Source: Marasmius tenuissimus (lineage: Eukaryota > Basidiomycota > Agaricomycetes > Agaricales > Marasmiaceae). From it: a stretch of DNA of 64,000 nucleotides. Numbering within the stretch: the stretch's first letter is position 1; each line of letters opens with the position of its first letter. The stretch lies in NCBI GenBank assembly GCA_029532415.1, contig JAQOTA010000057.1, forward strand, positions 682,001-746,000, written 5' to 3'. Of this stretch, positions 11,985 through 23,390 are shown one piece after another. Both the position numbers and the translations under genes were made by a program. A model generated the notes under the pieces. It did no database searches. It was not told the origin of the DNA and saw only the letters and a program-made list of their open reading frames with translations.

Positions 11985-13150
11985 ATGGTCGGCAATCCCA
12001 ACGACCAGCTGGAGGCTCAACATCTCGTTTATATCACGGTCGGATGTTTGGCAGTGAGTCCTCAAGCTCTCTCGAAATGTTATGCTCACGTTCATGCTCT
12101 ACAAGGTGCTTTTATGGGATACGGTCACCAATCTACGCATGGACTATCTTCGACTATCATCAGCTCGGTTATCAGTTCCAACTATTTCATTCCTTCTGAT
12201 AAGGTGAGCCGAGCCTTGGACTAGCATGACCGGTATCAAACTGGGACTTACCACAACGCAAAGACTAAGTACTATCGGCCTCGTCCTTTCCGAAGTCATA
12301 CTCCTTAGTCAGTGACCGTTATCATGCGAGATTTCAAGGAGCTGACTCTGTATTAATACTAGCTGCCCCCGTGTCGGAGTGCGATGTCCTTGGTCAATTC
12401 GTCACCTATACTATTGCAGTATATGGCTCTTCCCTTCATTTACTTCTTTTCTGTCGCCTCCGAGCGATCTATCTGGACAGTCCTTGGACAGTCAGAGCAT
12501 TCTTCGTACTCTGGTTGCTCCTAATCGGCCTCCATTTTGGCTTGGCTCCCTTAGTCGCCAGGACAGGCCACATCCCAGGCTCTTCCCACTGCCGATACAC
12601 TTCAATTCATGTGGAATATGGCATAGCTCTAGTGGTTGCTGTCACCTTCAACGGCAATGCAATATCTATAGCAGTCTCCTATCGTCTTCTGACCATGTTC
12701 AGCTACGGAGAGACCATGTCCGACCTCCAGCCCCAGCCACCGAAATACTCGAAATTCAAAAGGATTTGACATTACTTATCCGGAGCGAACCTTCCCAGAT
12801 TTTCAAAGGCATTGTACGAAGACGGGCAGTTTCACTACTTGTGAGTACCATATCTGACCCTTTCTCGATGTTTCGGAAGGGAAACGACTGATACCTGATT
12901 GTTCAGTGTAATGAATACTGCCAACGTCGGGCTCCTCATCGCCCTAACCATAAATCAAATACCAGTGTTATATCGAGCCGGGTGCTTGTTCCTTCAAGTT
13001 GTCGTGAACAGTTGCACGGTATGCTACGTTTATCGTAGCATTGGGTCGGCGAGGTATACCTCTGAAGGGCCCTCAAACTTCTCATCCATCAGGTTTTTCA
13101 GTCGCCGTACAGAAGCGGACAAACCCCAACTGGAAGAAGCAGAGGTCTGA
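11985..13150 (+). pseudogene. Multi-pass membrane protein, copy B, with an in-frame TGA
   Basis: Paralogue of 8260-9418. Exons 11985-12053, 12106-12203, 12264-12307, 12363-12840 and 12907-13150 join to 311 codons in one frame. The frame is broken once, by TGA at 12767-12769 (after KYSKFKRI), where copy A has CAG. Beyond the stop the frame stays open and conserved (LSGANLPRFSKALYEDGQFH, then the last helices and a normal stop). Exon 3 has a weak GTCAGT donor. The protein would lose its last two or so helices. Either the lesion is very young, or the truncated product or readthrough is tolerated, or the base is miscalled. Confidence 0.75.
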
Positions 13151-13414
13151 AGACTATCGGAATACGATCATCAGTTATACCTTCTAGGTCATATAAGTAT
13201 TATACTCGATATACCCTTCCATTCGACGCTAATAGCGCGGCCAATCAACACGACTTTCACATCCTCAATCTTGTCAGTATTGAACGGTGCTTCCCGCCGG
13301 TTCAGAATCGAGGAGTTTGGTATCTACACTCATTGTTATCAGTGTGTGCCAATAGTACTCCTTCAGTGTATCTCCACAAGCGCACAAAACAGCGCACAAA
13401 ACATCTTCGGTGAC

Positions 13415-16400
13415 ATTGAAAGCTCCTTCGCGACGAGATGGTGTAGAGTAAGAGTATTCTCAGCGCGCCGGTATAGAGTTTTGTGAATGGGCTGCTGGTA
13501 GCGGCGAATGAAGAAGGCAGATAGTAATTGTGAGGCGAGATACTGGCTGCAGGCTGAGTGGGCTTCGGTAAAGAACGTCCTCAAAATTTTAGTTGTACTC
13601 GGCTGGTGAGATATCTCGAGTGAAATGTACGGACGGTGTTTTCCTCTGTCTGATCCAGAAGTCGCTTGGCTTGCCGCGCCTTCGAAGCCACGTGCATTGT
13701 CGGTCAAGGGAGGAGTCACTGAGCTACGGCGCAAATGAACTTACTTTCACAACCTTATCTCCTCCAACGCAAATACCACCACCTATGCCGGGAAGCGTCT
13801 CTATCTTCTTCTTCAAGACCTGCCAGTTTCCCGGCCCACTTTATGTCGCCCAAAAACGAGGCTTCAAGGTTGTGTCGACGCGCTATGGAAGATGAGATTT
13901 GGCGTCACTGTCGAGCACTGTTTGAGAGAAGCTTCAGGTTAGCAAAAAAACACTCACCACGAGAGCACTTTGCCACCCTGGTCCCCTTCATATAAAGCTT
14001 GTGCTGTCTAGCATCGAGAAGCCAGAAATGGGTCAATTGAGTGGTAGGGATTGAAAGTCTAAATTAAGTTTGTCGATCGACGATGACGCGCCTTGCTCCG
14101 TTCTAACCCTAAGAACTCTCCATTACAAACACTATGCTTGAGTGTTGAAGGGTATAAAGGGAGAAGTCGAGTGGTGATGGTGGTGGTGGGGATGTAAAAT
14201 GATGTCATACGCATCACGATGACAAAGAGGTCATGATGGGTTCTGAGTCGAACCTCGTCGAACCAAATTCTTCGAAATCACCCACTCCTCCAGCATAATT
14301 GGACGACTTTCCCTCCGTACGTAGAAGCGTTGTTATTGCGACAGATTTCAGCCATGAGGAGCTCCCACAATGTGAATAACTCCCCCCCTCCCCCCTCTCA
14401 AATGAATGACACAGGTCTCAAAAGTTCAAACGTTCATATCCTACAAAAAATCTCCAAGTTCCAGTGTACGGAGGCTAAAGCATGACAATAGCGAAGACTA
14501 ACCAGAAGCCTGTTATAGGTGATATGGCCATAGCAAGATGATACGATATTCTCGGTTCACGACTAATGATCCACAACATGTACTTCGACCGACCGACCAA
14601 GATTCTCCAAAAGCTCTTCGATCTCCTTTCCAAACTCTCGATAGTATCGAACCCGCAGAACCTTCAGCTCAGGCAGAAAGGCCGCTGCGTCGATAGCGTC
14701 CCTTTTGAGTCTCTGAAAGAAAAGACTGGTGAAAATCGTGGGCTCCGCAAGGGTTGCCATTTCATATCCAGCCCACTCCCCTATCTTGAGCTCCCAAACA
14801 CCCGGAATCTTCTCTATCACCTCTAGGACCTGCCGGTCTACCATCTTGAATCCCACGAGAACGAAAACTCGGAGCTGAGTGGATAGACTTGAACGATATA
14901 TGAAATCTCGGAACGTCACTGCCACCGCATGTGGCTGCCCCTGCTTCGCGGTGAAGTCCGGATGAGAAATAGCTCGCGAACGTAGGACCAAAGATGTTAG
15001 CGATGGACATTCCAAACGCTCGAATATTTCCATCTGGACGGTATTCCATGGATGCGAATCAATGCATGGCCCAATGTCGTCTAAAACATGGATCGTGAGC
15101 TCTCTTAGACACTCGAAGGTTGTCGTTTTTGGTTGGATTTCGGAAGGTGTGTGGTGTGGGTAGGATGCCCTCGACGTAATCGGGGGGACCTCCAGGGTAA
15201 GCGATAGGAGGTTCTGCCTGAGATGTGCCAACACTTCCAGAGTAAGACCAATATCCATCGTACATATCTGCAGATGAGTGAGTTGCGTATGGAGGAGCAG
15301 ATGCCGATGAGCGGCTGGGATGGTAGAGAAGCCTGAATTTTGACTTGGTAGAATCAATGTTCGAGCCCGAAACACAGGGAGCGGATGGCTCTTCGGGAAT
15401 AGCGGATGGATATACGATTTTGTGGGAAGATGATGTTGAAGGTGCTGGGGGACATTGGCATTGGCTAGAACGTTTTCCTCCTGGTCCTCGGGAAAAAAGC
15501 GATCCTCTACATCAAACTCCAAGAATTCAACACTCTCGAGGCGATGCAAAAACCCACTGTCCTTGATTGAAAACTCTTTTCCATCCATGTGTCGAACGGT
15601 CGCACTGTACCACGGGCGGCTAACCAACAGATTGACAAGTCCGAACTGCTCCATCCAAGCTTCATCTCCAACTAAGAATCGGTGAAACTCAATCACAACC
15701 GACAACGGCACGCTCCCAGACCGCTTGAGCGACGCCTCAAGATAGTCCCTGGCTTTTACAAATCGACGATCCTCCAAGGGTTTCCGGGGGAGATACAGAG
15801 TTATTCGTGCCCAAATACGGGGTGAAGAAAGTACTGCGACGCGCCATTGGGTGCAAACAAACGATAACGAGACTGCTCCCAATTTTCGTGCACAAGGTTG
15901 ACCCAGTACGACGTTGGTTTCCACAGCCCAAGAGAATATCTCACAGAGAACATCTGTTGGTAGTTTTGCAGCGGTTGGCTGTTACGAAGTACTGAGTTCT
16001 GGCTGCGTAGCTGGTTGAATGCTGATTTGTACAGACTTCGGATAAACAAAAGAACAAAGCACTCACCAACTTCATAGGAATCTCCTACCATCTCAGTCCC
16101 CTCTATACAGAGATTTGAACCGTCTACCATCAAGTCGAGTCGTGGTTGAGATGAAGGTTTGAAACGTAATGTTCGCTGCGTCTTGATTTGACCCTAACCC
16201 TGAAGCCGCCTGCTAAGGAACTTGTTGCAATTAAGCGCGCGCCTTACCCACCTACATCAACCTCCAGCTCGAGACCTGTAAACTTCGACCGGTACCTAAT
16301 AAAGTCACCGAGCTACCCCGAGAACCTGCCATATACTTGTTCCGAGATCACATTTCTCGCTCTCCTCGCTGTTGGCAACTGCTGTATCCAAAAGTGTCCG

Positions 16401-16480
16401 ACACGAACTACGAATAAGGATGAGACAATACTCTCCTCGAGTCCGTACACATTAACACCACTGTATTCACGTCATTGAAG
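13415..16480. repeat. Segmental duplication, copy 2 (partner 3700-6935)
   Basis: Same-orientation partner of 3700-6935. It contains the intact F-box-like gene and about 1.1 kb below it (13415-14560) in which only short minus-strand frames are open. Both copies share a short reading there (around PFTK and ILLLY) that hints at a dead membrane-protein gene. This is not certain enough to annotate. Confidence 0.8.
14563..16130 (-). CDS. F-box-like protein, intact copy
   Basis: Exon 1 (16071-16130, 20 codons) and exon 2 (14563-15978) give 491 residues. The intron donor is GTTGGT, chosen because the only acceptor that avoids a TAA is phase 0 and the copy 1 paralogue has GTTAGT at the same place. 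The F-box-like core LPTDVLCEIFSWAVETN lies at residues 26-42, followed by VSLSFVCTQWRVAVLSSP and RIWARITLYL, typical of the basidiomycete F-box proteins that bind Skp1 in SCF ligases. The remaining ~400 residues are rich in Leu-spaced segments (HLQICT, LLSLTLEVP, LRELTIHV, LVLRSRA, LRVFVLVGF), so a degenerate LRR-like substrate domain is likely. Target unknown. The frame is intact. Confidence 0.85.
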
Positions 16481-16974
16481 GAGCACGGATCAGTACAATC
16501 CGCTCAAATATCTTTATCTCACATTCCAGCGTTGTCGTACCCCGGCTCTGACTCTGAGCTCGAAAGTGTTAGCCCTGAAATAATACCAAGCCATAACTGA
16601 GCCGATATTTCAACATCCTTCGACCTGTGTAAACGTCCAACAAAGAGGGAAGTTGGTCCTACATCACTCTGCTCATTATTACCGTCATACATATCGGTGT
16701 CCCCCAAGGCGAACGAGTTGGCTCCCCTCCGGCTTCAGCGACATATGTAGATAGCTCTCGGGATCAGTACATCATTGGTATCCGGACGAGAGGAGGGTAT
16801 CGTGCACGCCGCTATAAACCGCACATTGCGGATCTATGTAGTTGTGGAGAGGCTCGAGTAAAAAGAGAAGCCGAACTATCAACGTTGAACTGCGTCGAAA
16901 AAGTAGCTCTTTTCATTTTCAATATATGTCAAATCTTCAGGCCTCCTTTACCAGTTTCTTTGAAAAATATTGTG
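16481..16974. other. Intergenic, nothing recognised
   Basis: No open frame of note and no repeat recognised between the end of the duplicated segment and tRNA-Gly. Confidence 0.5.
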
Positions 16975-17069
16975 TGCATTAAGAGGGAATCGAACCCCCG
17001 GCGGGTCGAGACTAGTCATAGCTAAGCCCTGTATGGCAACGACCCAGGTTACCACTACCCCATTAATGC
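16975..17069 (-). tRNA. tRNA-Gly(GCC) with intron
   Basis: Acceptor strands GCATTAA and TTAATGC pair perfectly, with A as discriminator. The D stem is GGGT/ACCT with loop AGTGGTA. The anticodon stem GGTCG/CGACC is perfect, with loop TTGCCA, so the anticodon is GCC. About 24 nt of intron follow position 37, as in nuclear tRNAs. The T arm is GGGGG-TTCGATT-CCCTC. It reads as functional; the entry at 2606-2702 is its decayed relative. Confidence 0.92.
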
Positions 17070-18007
17070 TTCAAATACCTGAGCACATTGGGGAATATGT
17101 TGATGGTTTCACGGTCTTGATACACTGATATTGTTGAAGGCTAGAATGAGCCAGGCAATGTGGATATGGTTCAGAAGAAAGAGGATACTTTTGGGCATAA
17201 AAATTACAAACATTTTCATCACCACGGCCAGGCCTAAATGCTCACGGGGAAATTTTCATAGTCCGAGCCTATCACCGTTGAATAGCTATACATATCATTC
17301 CACTGAATCAATGAGATGTGTCGCAAGGCTCATCATCGAGAGTGCTTTCCAGATACTTTGACTAAACCTCTAAAACATTGATACCAATCGATAGCACTGT
17401 CACGCGGGAACGTAGAAATTAAACGAGAAGTCTGGGAAATTGGGAGTTTTGAATGGAGTGGCGCCGCAGCGAAAGAGGATGCCGCCTGCTGTCCAACACG
17501 TCGGCATGAAGGATTTGTGAATGCAACAAAAGATGAATGCGAGACCAAGAAATGTCGGTTATGGCGCCTGGTGAATAACAATGAGGGTACATGGGAATAA
17601 GTATTGAGTCCTCCGTGTATGTCGCAACCTCGAAGAGCGCTGTGTATATCCTCGGGCCCCAAGTTGAAGCCTGAGCTACTGAGTGACGATAAAATGAACG
17701 TGCCTTCGTCTTCTTCGAGAGTTTCACCCTTCTCATTGTTCCAAAGTTTTTGAATGCCCTAGATTTCCAGCTGAGAAGCCCACATTCCCAGAAGCAGGTC
17801 TCATCGGCGTTAGCGTTTGGTATCCATCATTGAGTCGAAGAATACAACTTTGGCTGCGTGTAGATGAAACGGTGATTGTTGGTCGAACGGATCATGGCAT
17901 TAACATTGACGGCTTTCTCGAGCAAAAAGGCCCCTCCGTTTGGAGTACTTGCCGATCGTACAATACAGTGCGATTGGAAAAATTCGACTCAGAGGCGAAT
18001 CAATTTA
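17070..18007. other. Between the two tRNA genes, no supported gene
   Basis: Minus-strand frames at 17333-17736 (up to 109 codons) have no recognisable domain and overlap each other. They may be remnants. Nothing else was seen. Confidence 0.4.
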
Positions 18008-18105
18008 GGGCCTGACCGGGAATTGAACCCGGGACCTCCTCGAATAGGACATACCTCTTTGTCCAACCACCCTAACAAGGAATCATACTACTAGACCATC
18101 AGGCC
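18008..18105 (-). tRNA. tRNA-Pro(AGG) with intron
   Basis: Acceptor GGCCTGA/TCAGGCC is perfect, with discriminator C. The D-arm region GTCTAGTAGTATGATT is as in eukaryotic tRNA-Pro. The anticodon stem CCTTG/CGAGG has one G-T pair and the loop reads TTAGGG, so the anticodon is AGG. An intron of about 26 nt follows position 37. The T arm is CCGGG-TTCAATT-CCCGG. It looks functional. Confidence 0.92.
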
Positions 18106-20219
18106 GATGTAGGAGGAAGAGCTAGTGTATATATATTGCGGTAGCTCTACAGGTAATTGTTTTTGGTGCATACTGACTCGAGTTTATGACAATAACTAAC
18201 TCGAATGTCGTTGGCTAGCTAGTGAAACATCGAAACCGAGCATGGCGTAGCTTTACATACTCTTCTCGCGGTAAGCTGAGGGCCTGTCGGACAACGCGGT
18301 CCGAGCGGTAAAGTTTTCCGGCTCAAAAAATTACGCTATTGAAACGGATCCCACTCTCTAACCACCATGTCCTCCACATAACAACACCACTCCATCCACT
18401 CTTTTCAAGATCTACAGCTCGTTGCACTCAACGTAATACCAAAATCACGTCATTCACCACAGCCCATCTTCCGAGAACTCTCAATCCGTGGCCTCTTCGC
18501 CTAGGCCCTGTTCCCTCATAAAACCACCAAGCCCACAAACTGACCAAAACTACCAACGCGCACTTCACATAGGGATCGTCATTCTATTCTATTGACGAGA
18601 TCCTGGTTTTCGTATTCTACAAGCCAAAACCGGATGCTTGATATCGGGTTTCACAGCACCATCGTGCCTTTCCCCGGAGGTATAGGATAAGAGCAATTTG
18701 AATCTGTACGTGGAGATGGGTTGCTGCAGGGAAGTTGTCAAGAGTATTTTGAGTATTTTTGGGCAGAGAAGAAGAAGCAGGATCCGTGGCAAAGGCATCT
18801 TACTCCCCACCCGACGAATGCAGCCATACAGATGAGGATGAGGATAGTTTGAACGACACGGCTTTTTGGAATCATCGAATGAACGGGATTGTCGAGCTTT
18901 CACTCAAGTACGTCTCTCAGTCGTACCTTCATTTCTATTCCCATACTGACGTCCAGTCGTTATCATGAAAATCATCACTCACGCATACATTATCTCACCC
19001 CACCCAAAACCAATCTTCATCGACCAAGTAGGCTACCGCGTCAATCTCACGGTAGCTCTCCACAAATACGCCCATGAAGATCATTGACAACCTTGACAAG
19101 CTTCCAACGTTTCCCCGATGGATAGATTCTACTGAAACGTCCGGTCAGTAAAAGGTGGAACCATGACACTATCGACGCTGAATTGTTCCAACTCAACTCA
19201 ATGACGCATGAAACGATTTGGAGGGATGCGTTGCAGCAGGAGTATCTTATACGGGGCCGTGGAGACTACGCTGAATTCATTGACAGCTAGGGATACAGGG
19301 AGGAAGAATGGTACGCTCTCCCGTTGTTTTTTACCCTTTCTTTCCTTTGCTCACCCAGCCTCGATAACAAATTGGTTGTACAACATATACCATACACTCA
19401 GACACTCAAATGTCTAGTTTACACACGGACGTCAGAACGCCGAAGAACTGGTGGTGCCAGCATTTTGGCGAGCGAGTGCACGATTCCCTTCTCCCACGCA
19501 CACACCTTACCTTTTACCTACCGTGTTCGCTGCGAGAATGTTCAATCGTTATCAAGTTGAAGGCACATTGAAGGTAGATCTCCTCCCTACTTCTTTAATC
19601 TCCAGCCTAACTTCCGCTGAAACGTTCTGGGTCACATTTTCGTTCGCATAAAACAAGCGAGGAGTGGTTTGGACGAACTCTAGGATGATCCCGAAAGGAT
19701 ACATTGGCAGGTGGAATCACGTACGGAGGTCTGCTAGATTTTGCGGATCCGTCGGTTGCGCTTGGGTTGAGAGAGCTCAAGAGATGTGATTCCTGTTCTT
19801 CTCATTGGTGAGCTGAGGATCTATGAGAAAGAACCCTAAATTGATGTCCTTCCAATGGCGTGCTCAAATAGTTATACACCTCGAGAAAACAACCTGGTCT
19901 TGGGGGCGAATAAGAACTTCTCGACGCTCGTTTCATGGTCGTTTCTCTCTGAGAGAGGCGGGGCCGAGGCGATGATAGGCTGGTCAGGTGTCACTGTAAT
20001 CGAAGGAGTACGCAGATTGCTTTATATTTTTCTATTCCAAACATAGTTGGCCATAGCCGATATCGTGCCCCATGGTTGAGTTGGCTACCGTGTCCGACTC
20101 TTATGCACCCGTTTTCTCGGGGTGTACACTGACAGTAGCAATTTGGAAGGTCATGAGACCGAGCCTCACACGGGTAGTGTAGAGAGCGGGCATCGAATCT
20201 TTCTCTGTGAGCGCCCGAG
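18106..20219. other. 2.1 kb without a recognisable gene
   Basis: Only short open frames on both strands, none with a domain I recognise and no consistent exon chain. Some stretches (18.7-19.0 and 19.2-19.8 kb) have mildly coding-like composition and could be an old pseudogene. Confidence 0.4.
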
Positions 20220-20420
20220 AGGTTGAAATTCAACCTCGTGTTTCAACTTAAGATTGCGGTATTTTCAACCTGCTGATACCTGAAGTTCAACCTACACAGG
20301 TTGAAATTACGTCTATTCTGGCCCAGGTTGAATTCTAACCTATAAGGGCCCAATTCAACCTACGCTTTTTTGGACCGGTCGGAAGCGCAGCAAGGTTGAT
20401 AGTCATGCAATAGTAGGTTG
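20220..20420. repeat. Cluster of about ten AGGTTGA/TCAACCT motifs
   Basis: In 200 bp the heptamer AGGTTGA or its complement, allowing one mismatch, appears about ten times in both orientations. The cluster starts with the palindrome AGGTTGAAATTCAACCT and includes the pair TTCAACCTACACAGGTTGAA. The density and mixed orientation suggest a protein-binding array or subterminal repeats of a transposon. It lies just outside the left end of the outer inverted-repeat region. 20421-20779 contains nothing further that I recognise. Confidence 0.7.
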
Positions 20421-20779
20421 ATTTTCAGGTATGTGTACATACAAGTTTGCCCGTACAAATGCTTCATTTTCGGTTCATTTTTCGGTTCATTTCGTTAGGT
20501 TACTTTTCACGATGTAATAGCAATTGAGGGGGGTTTTGAATTAGCGAGATTTGAGATTGTATGGTACATTCAAGAAAGAAGATTGCGGTGTATCTATGGA
20601 AAGACTGGATAGGAGGGTACAATCATAATATTTAGGCATCCGGAGCACTAACAAGTCCGAATGCTCAACGCCGATGTTGAACGACGTTGGGTCCTGTTAT
20701 GCCGTGATGATCAGCTGGCAGATTCAATTGATGCAACGAGGCGGCTTACCGTGGCTATCTCTTGAGCATTGACCACCAC

Positions 20780-21409
20780 CTAACCCTCCTCCTCGTCATT
20801 GTCTGCACCCGCGCCGTTGTTTTCCTCGTCGTCGTCGTCTCCTCCTCTGTCCCGTGACGAGCCCTCAATGAACTCGGGTTGGTCGTTCTGCTGCCTGCGC
20901 TTGCTCTGCTTCTTCGCTGCCTTCTTCGCTTTTTTTGCTTCGTAAACCCGGGTAGCCCGCTTCTTGCGAGAACCGGGAGCGTTCCCTCGCTTGGCTGCGT
21001 TGTTCGCCAAATACTGGTACTTGGGATTGGGTTTGAGCACTCCGTTTCGGTACGCATAGCTCCGCTTGTTGGCCATCCACTGTTTGATGATTGCTTTGGT
21101 TGCCCAGTGATTGTTGAACTGTGCTAGAAATGGCATCCTTTCCGCAGCCTAATGCCGTGTGAATGGTGTGTTAGCTTGCTAAACGGCATAAACTTTCGCT
21201 AAAACATACCACTTCGCAGACTCTTTCGAGTTGACCGCCCGGAACATCACGCCATTCAACATGCCAAGGTATGTTTCCTTGTAGGGCAAGATCACGAATA
21301 TTACGCTGAATGCGACAGTGGTGAGTACTCCTCATTATAGCGTAATGGGTTTGCTCACCGTGAATGTATTGTACTTCAGCCTTTTTGCCGTCGAGCCGGC
21401 AAGTCCCAT
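20780..21409 (-). CDS. Hypothetical protein with acidic tail, common repeat-associated basidiomycete family
   Basis: Three exons join in phase 0: 21359-21409 or longer, 21210-21305 and 20780-21148. The conserved core runs through NIRDLALQGNIPWHVEWRD, GGQLERVCEVAAERMPFLAQ and NNHWATKAIIKQWMANKRS. A Lys/Arg-rich segment (AKKAKKAAKKQSKRRQQ) and a Glu/Asp-rich C-terminus (RGGDDDDEEN) follow. The ATG at 21409 gives 171 residues; the same frame is open further upstream in a Gly/Ser-rich stretch to about 21600, so the true start is uncertain. I recall similar proteins as multicopy families in mushroom genomes near transposons, function unknown. The basic stretch suggests nucleic-acid binding or nuclear location (inference). 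Confidence 0.6.
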
Positions 21410-21559
21410 CTCAACAGAAATAGACCATTTTGAACCTTTTGGGCGAGGATTGCCAGGTTGGTTGTTGCCATCGGTACTTGGAGAGCTGCTAGAACCGTTG
21501 GAGCCTGCTGCGAGGGCAGTAGTGCCGGGGGTACCTGACCAGTCACACCAAAAAGACCA

Positions 21560-23390
21560 ACTTTTCCCCTGAGCGGAATGATAACCAGATAGAGGAACAA
21601 AAACTGTACCTATTTGTACTCCAGATTTAAGTCCAGGCAGTCCATGTGTCAGAAATCCAGAAATTCGTGCGAATAGCGTATCTATTTGGAACTATTTCCG
21701 TGAGTACGATATGGGTACAACTAGAATACAAATATGTAGTACTGAAATAATGACAAAAAGACATTGTATCTGGATATCCGGGAAAATGTATTGTCGGGAT
21801 GTCCGAAAGACGCCCCGAAAGGAAGTGAATCCGGAGTTTGGATATATGTGCGGATGTGGGTCCAAATAGAAGACCTATCCGGGCTCCGGATATATGTCCA
21901 GATTCTTCATGTTTCTGGTCTACGGATACGACGCAGCTGCGTCGTCCTACTGACGCGCTCGCGTCGGCGAGGCGTCTTTGCAATCGCGCACCTGTAGTGA
22001 CGATGCGTCACTCATTGTCACGACCAATGTACGCAAGCGCCTTGCGTTCTCTTGCGTTGACTATTTCTATCGTCTGCGCAATCGACAAACGCGCAACAAC
22101 TACAAAGATCCAGCTCCAGCATCGACCATAGCCAGAAACAAGTCTTGAAAGCACTCAAACGGCAAGTCGTCTTCGAGCATCAGCAGCTGTGTAGAAGGAG
22201 TGATTCCATTTCAATTATCATGGCTAAATTACCACCTACCAGAAGCCTACGAACGAAGAAATAGAGTGGAAGCATAGAGGCAGAGGGGCAAGCGGCAGGT
22301 TATCAGGGCAGAGGTATGTGCATAACGATGGCATTATCTCGTGCTTTTCTGGGAACCGTTAATAACCTCCGCCATTCTCCGTCAGCGAAATCCAGGAGAG
22401 GAAAAGGAAAAATCTGTTGACAGATGAATCAGAACTGAACTTCGATACCCTCGTGCACACAAGAATCCATACCCTAAGTCCAAGTATCGAGGAAGAGGCC
22501 AACACCACAACGATTCGGATATGTCTCTTGCGCACATGTTCCCCCAACCGATATCCAGCACATCGCCGATGTTTGTGGGCTACTTCTCAGCAAACATTCC
22601 GGAAGAATTCGTACCGCAGCGCCAACTTGATATTCGGGTTGAAGAACGTCAGTATCCATCTTGATGGGTGCACGAAATCCGTCTAATCGTCATGATAGGT
22701 GGCCAGCGCGACCGTAAACAGAAACAACACGACAATCTATTGGAGAAGTCGAGTGGCGCAGGGTGTATTCGGACTGGGCCGATGTTTATTGGTTGTTTTT
22801 CGACGAATCCATCCTACACGTTTGAGTCCTGTTGTGAACTTGAACGCTTTGAAGAACCGAGTCAGTGTCCGTTTTTGACGAAAGTTTGGTTCACTTACCT
22901 TTGTATCTCCAGTGCTCGAGCACGAAATCGAGCGGCAAAAGGTGGCTGAAAGATGTTTGAGACGCGCCGACCGCTCGGGATTCGTTTATTGCTTCAGAAT
23001 CAGAGGCGATGCGCCATACGATTCGGAGGGGACTGGTTACTACAAGATCGGCTGAACGGGCGACGTGGAGGGAAGGAAGAGACAGTGGAGATATCAGTGT
23101 CCGAGTCAAACTCATGAGTGGTTCCCGGCTGTTTGGGTCGAGGACAGCCATACCCTAGGCGAGTACTGCAACTCCCACACGGCTGAATGGAGCTAAATGA
23201 ACGGCAGAGCGCTCGGTGCACCGGACTTTAGAGCAGATATGCTTGGCGAGGCCAAAAGAGGCTTGCACAGATTGTGGAGTGAAGCATTGCGAGATATTCA
23301 AGATGCTGGAAATTGAGGGATGTGATACGTTCGAAGAATCTATCTTGCCGATCATTCAGGAATCGAAATCTGGTCAACGAGCCTGATGCA
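21560..23390. repeat. Outer inverted repeat, left arm (partner 61236-63830)
   Basis: Resembles 61236-63830 in inverted orientation. The non-coding part (21560-22060) matches 63360-63830 with many substitutions, sharing CATTCCGCTCAGGGGAAAA and TTTTTGTCATTATTTCAGTA. The T5orf172 gene part (22782-23386) matches 61236-61830. The middle is less similar and differs in length. Divergence is well above that of the inner repeat pair. Borders are approximate. Confidence 0.7.
22782..23386 (+). pseudogene. T5orf172 (GIY-YIG superfamily) protein gene, decayed copy
   Basis: Partner of the readable gene at 61236-61902. Exon positions 22782-22860, 22913-23158 and 23208-23386 match the partner's intron positions and phases. 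The domain reads GFVYCF, GTGYYKIG, VEGRKRQWRYQCPSQTHEWF, VHRTLEQ, and CTDCGVKHCEIFKM at the C-terminus. Two lesions are visible. TGA at 23053-23055 falls directly after YYKIG, where the partner has CGA (Arg). The second donor reads GCGAGT where the partner has GTAAGG. The first could come from C-to-T change at a CpG. The C-terminus otherwise stays open to TGA at 23384. The start is not certain. Confidence 0.75.

Larger units (their letters stand above)
9440..13160. repeat. Tandem duplication of the membrane-protein gene unit, copy 2, interrupted by insertions
   Basis: Same order as 7470-9430, with the 5' flank split by 9911-11465. Corresponding exons keep the same lengths (98, 44, about 475 and 245 nt) and intron phases, which confirms paralogy. 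Confidence 0.75.

Noticed and set aside
12767..12769. TGA read as an amino acid (alternative code)
   Set aside because: TGA is used as the normal final stop in other intact genes here (for example GH6 at 125-127, seven-helix copy A at 9416-9418), so general recoding is unlikely.
20220..20420. CRISPR-like or telomeric array
   Set aside because: The motifs are in both orientations with irregular spacing, without uniform spacers or tandem order, and the organism is eukaryotic.
21627..21983. Frames shared by the outer arms (21627-21983 minus and 63427-63735 plus) as a gene
   Set aside because: Similarity is at DNA level across the whole arm, the sequence is AT-rich and repeat-like (CCGGAT, ATCTGG motifs), and neither frame has conserved start or splice structure.
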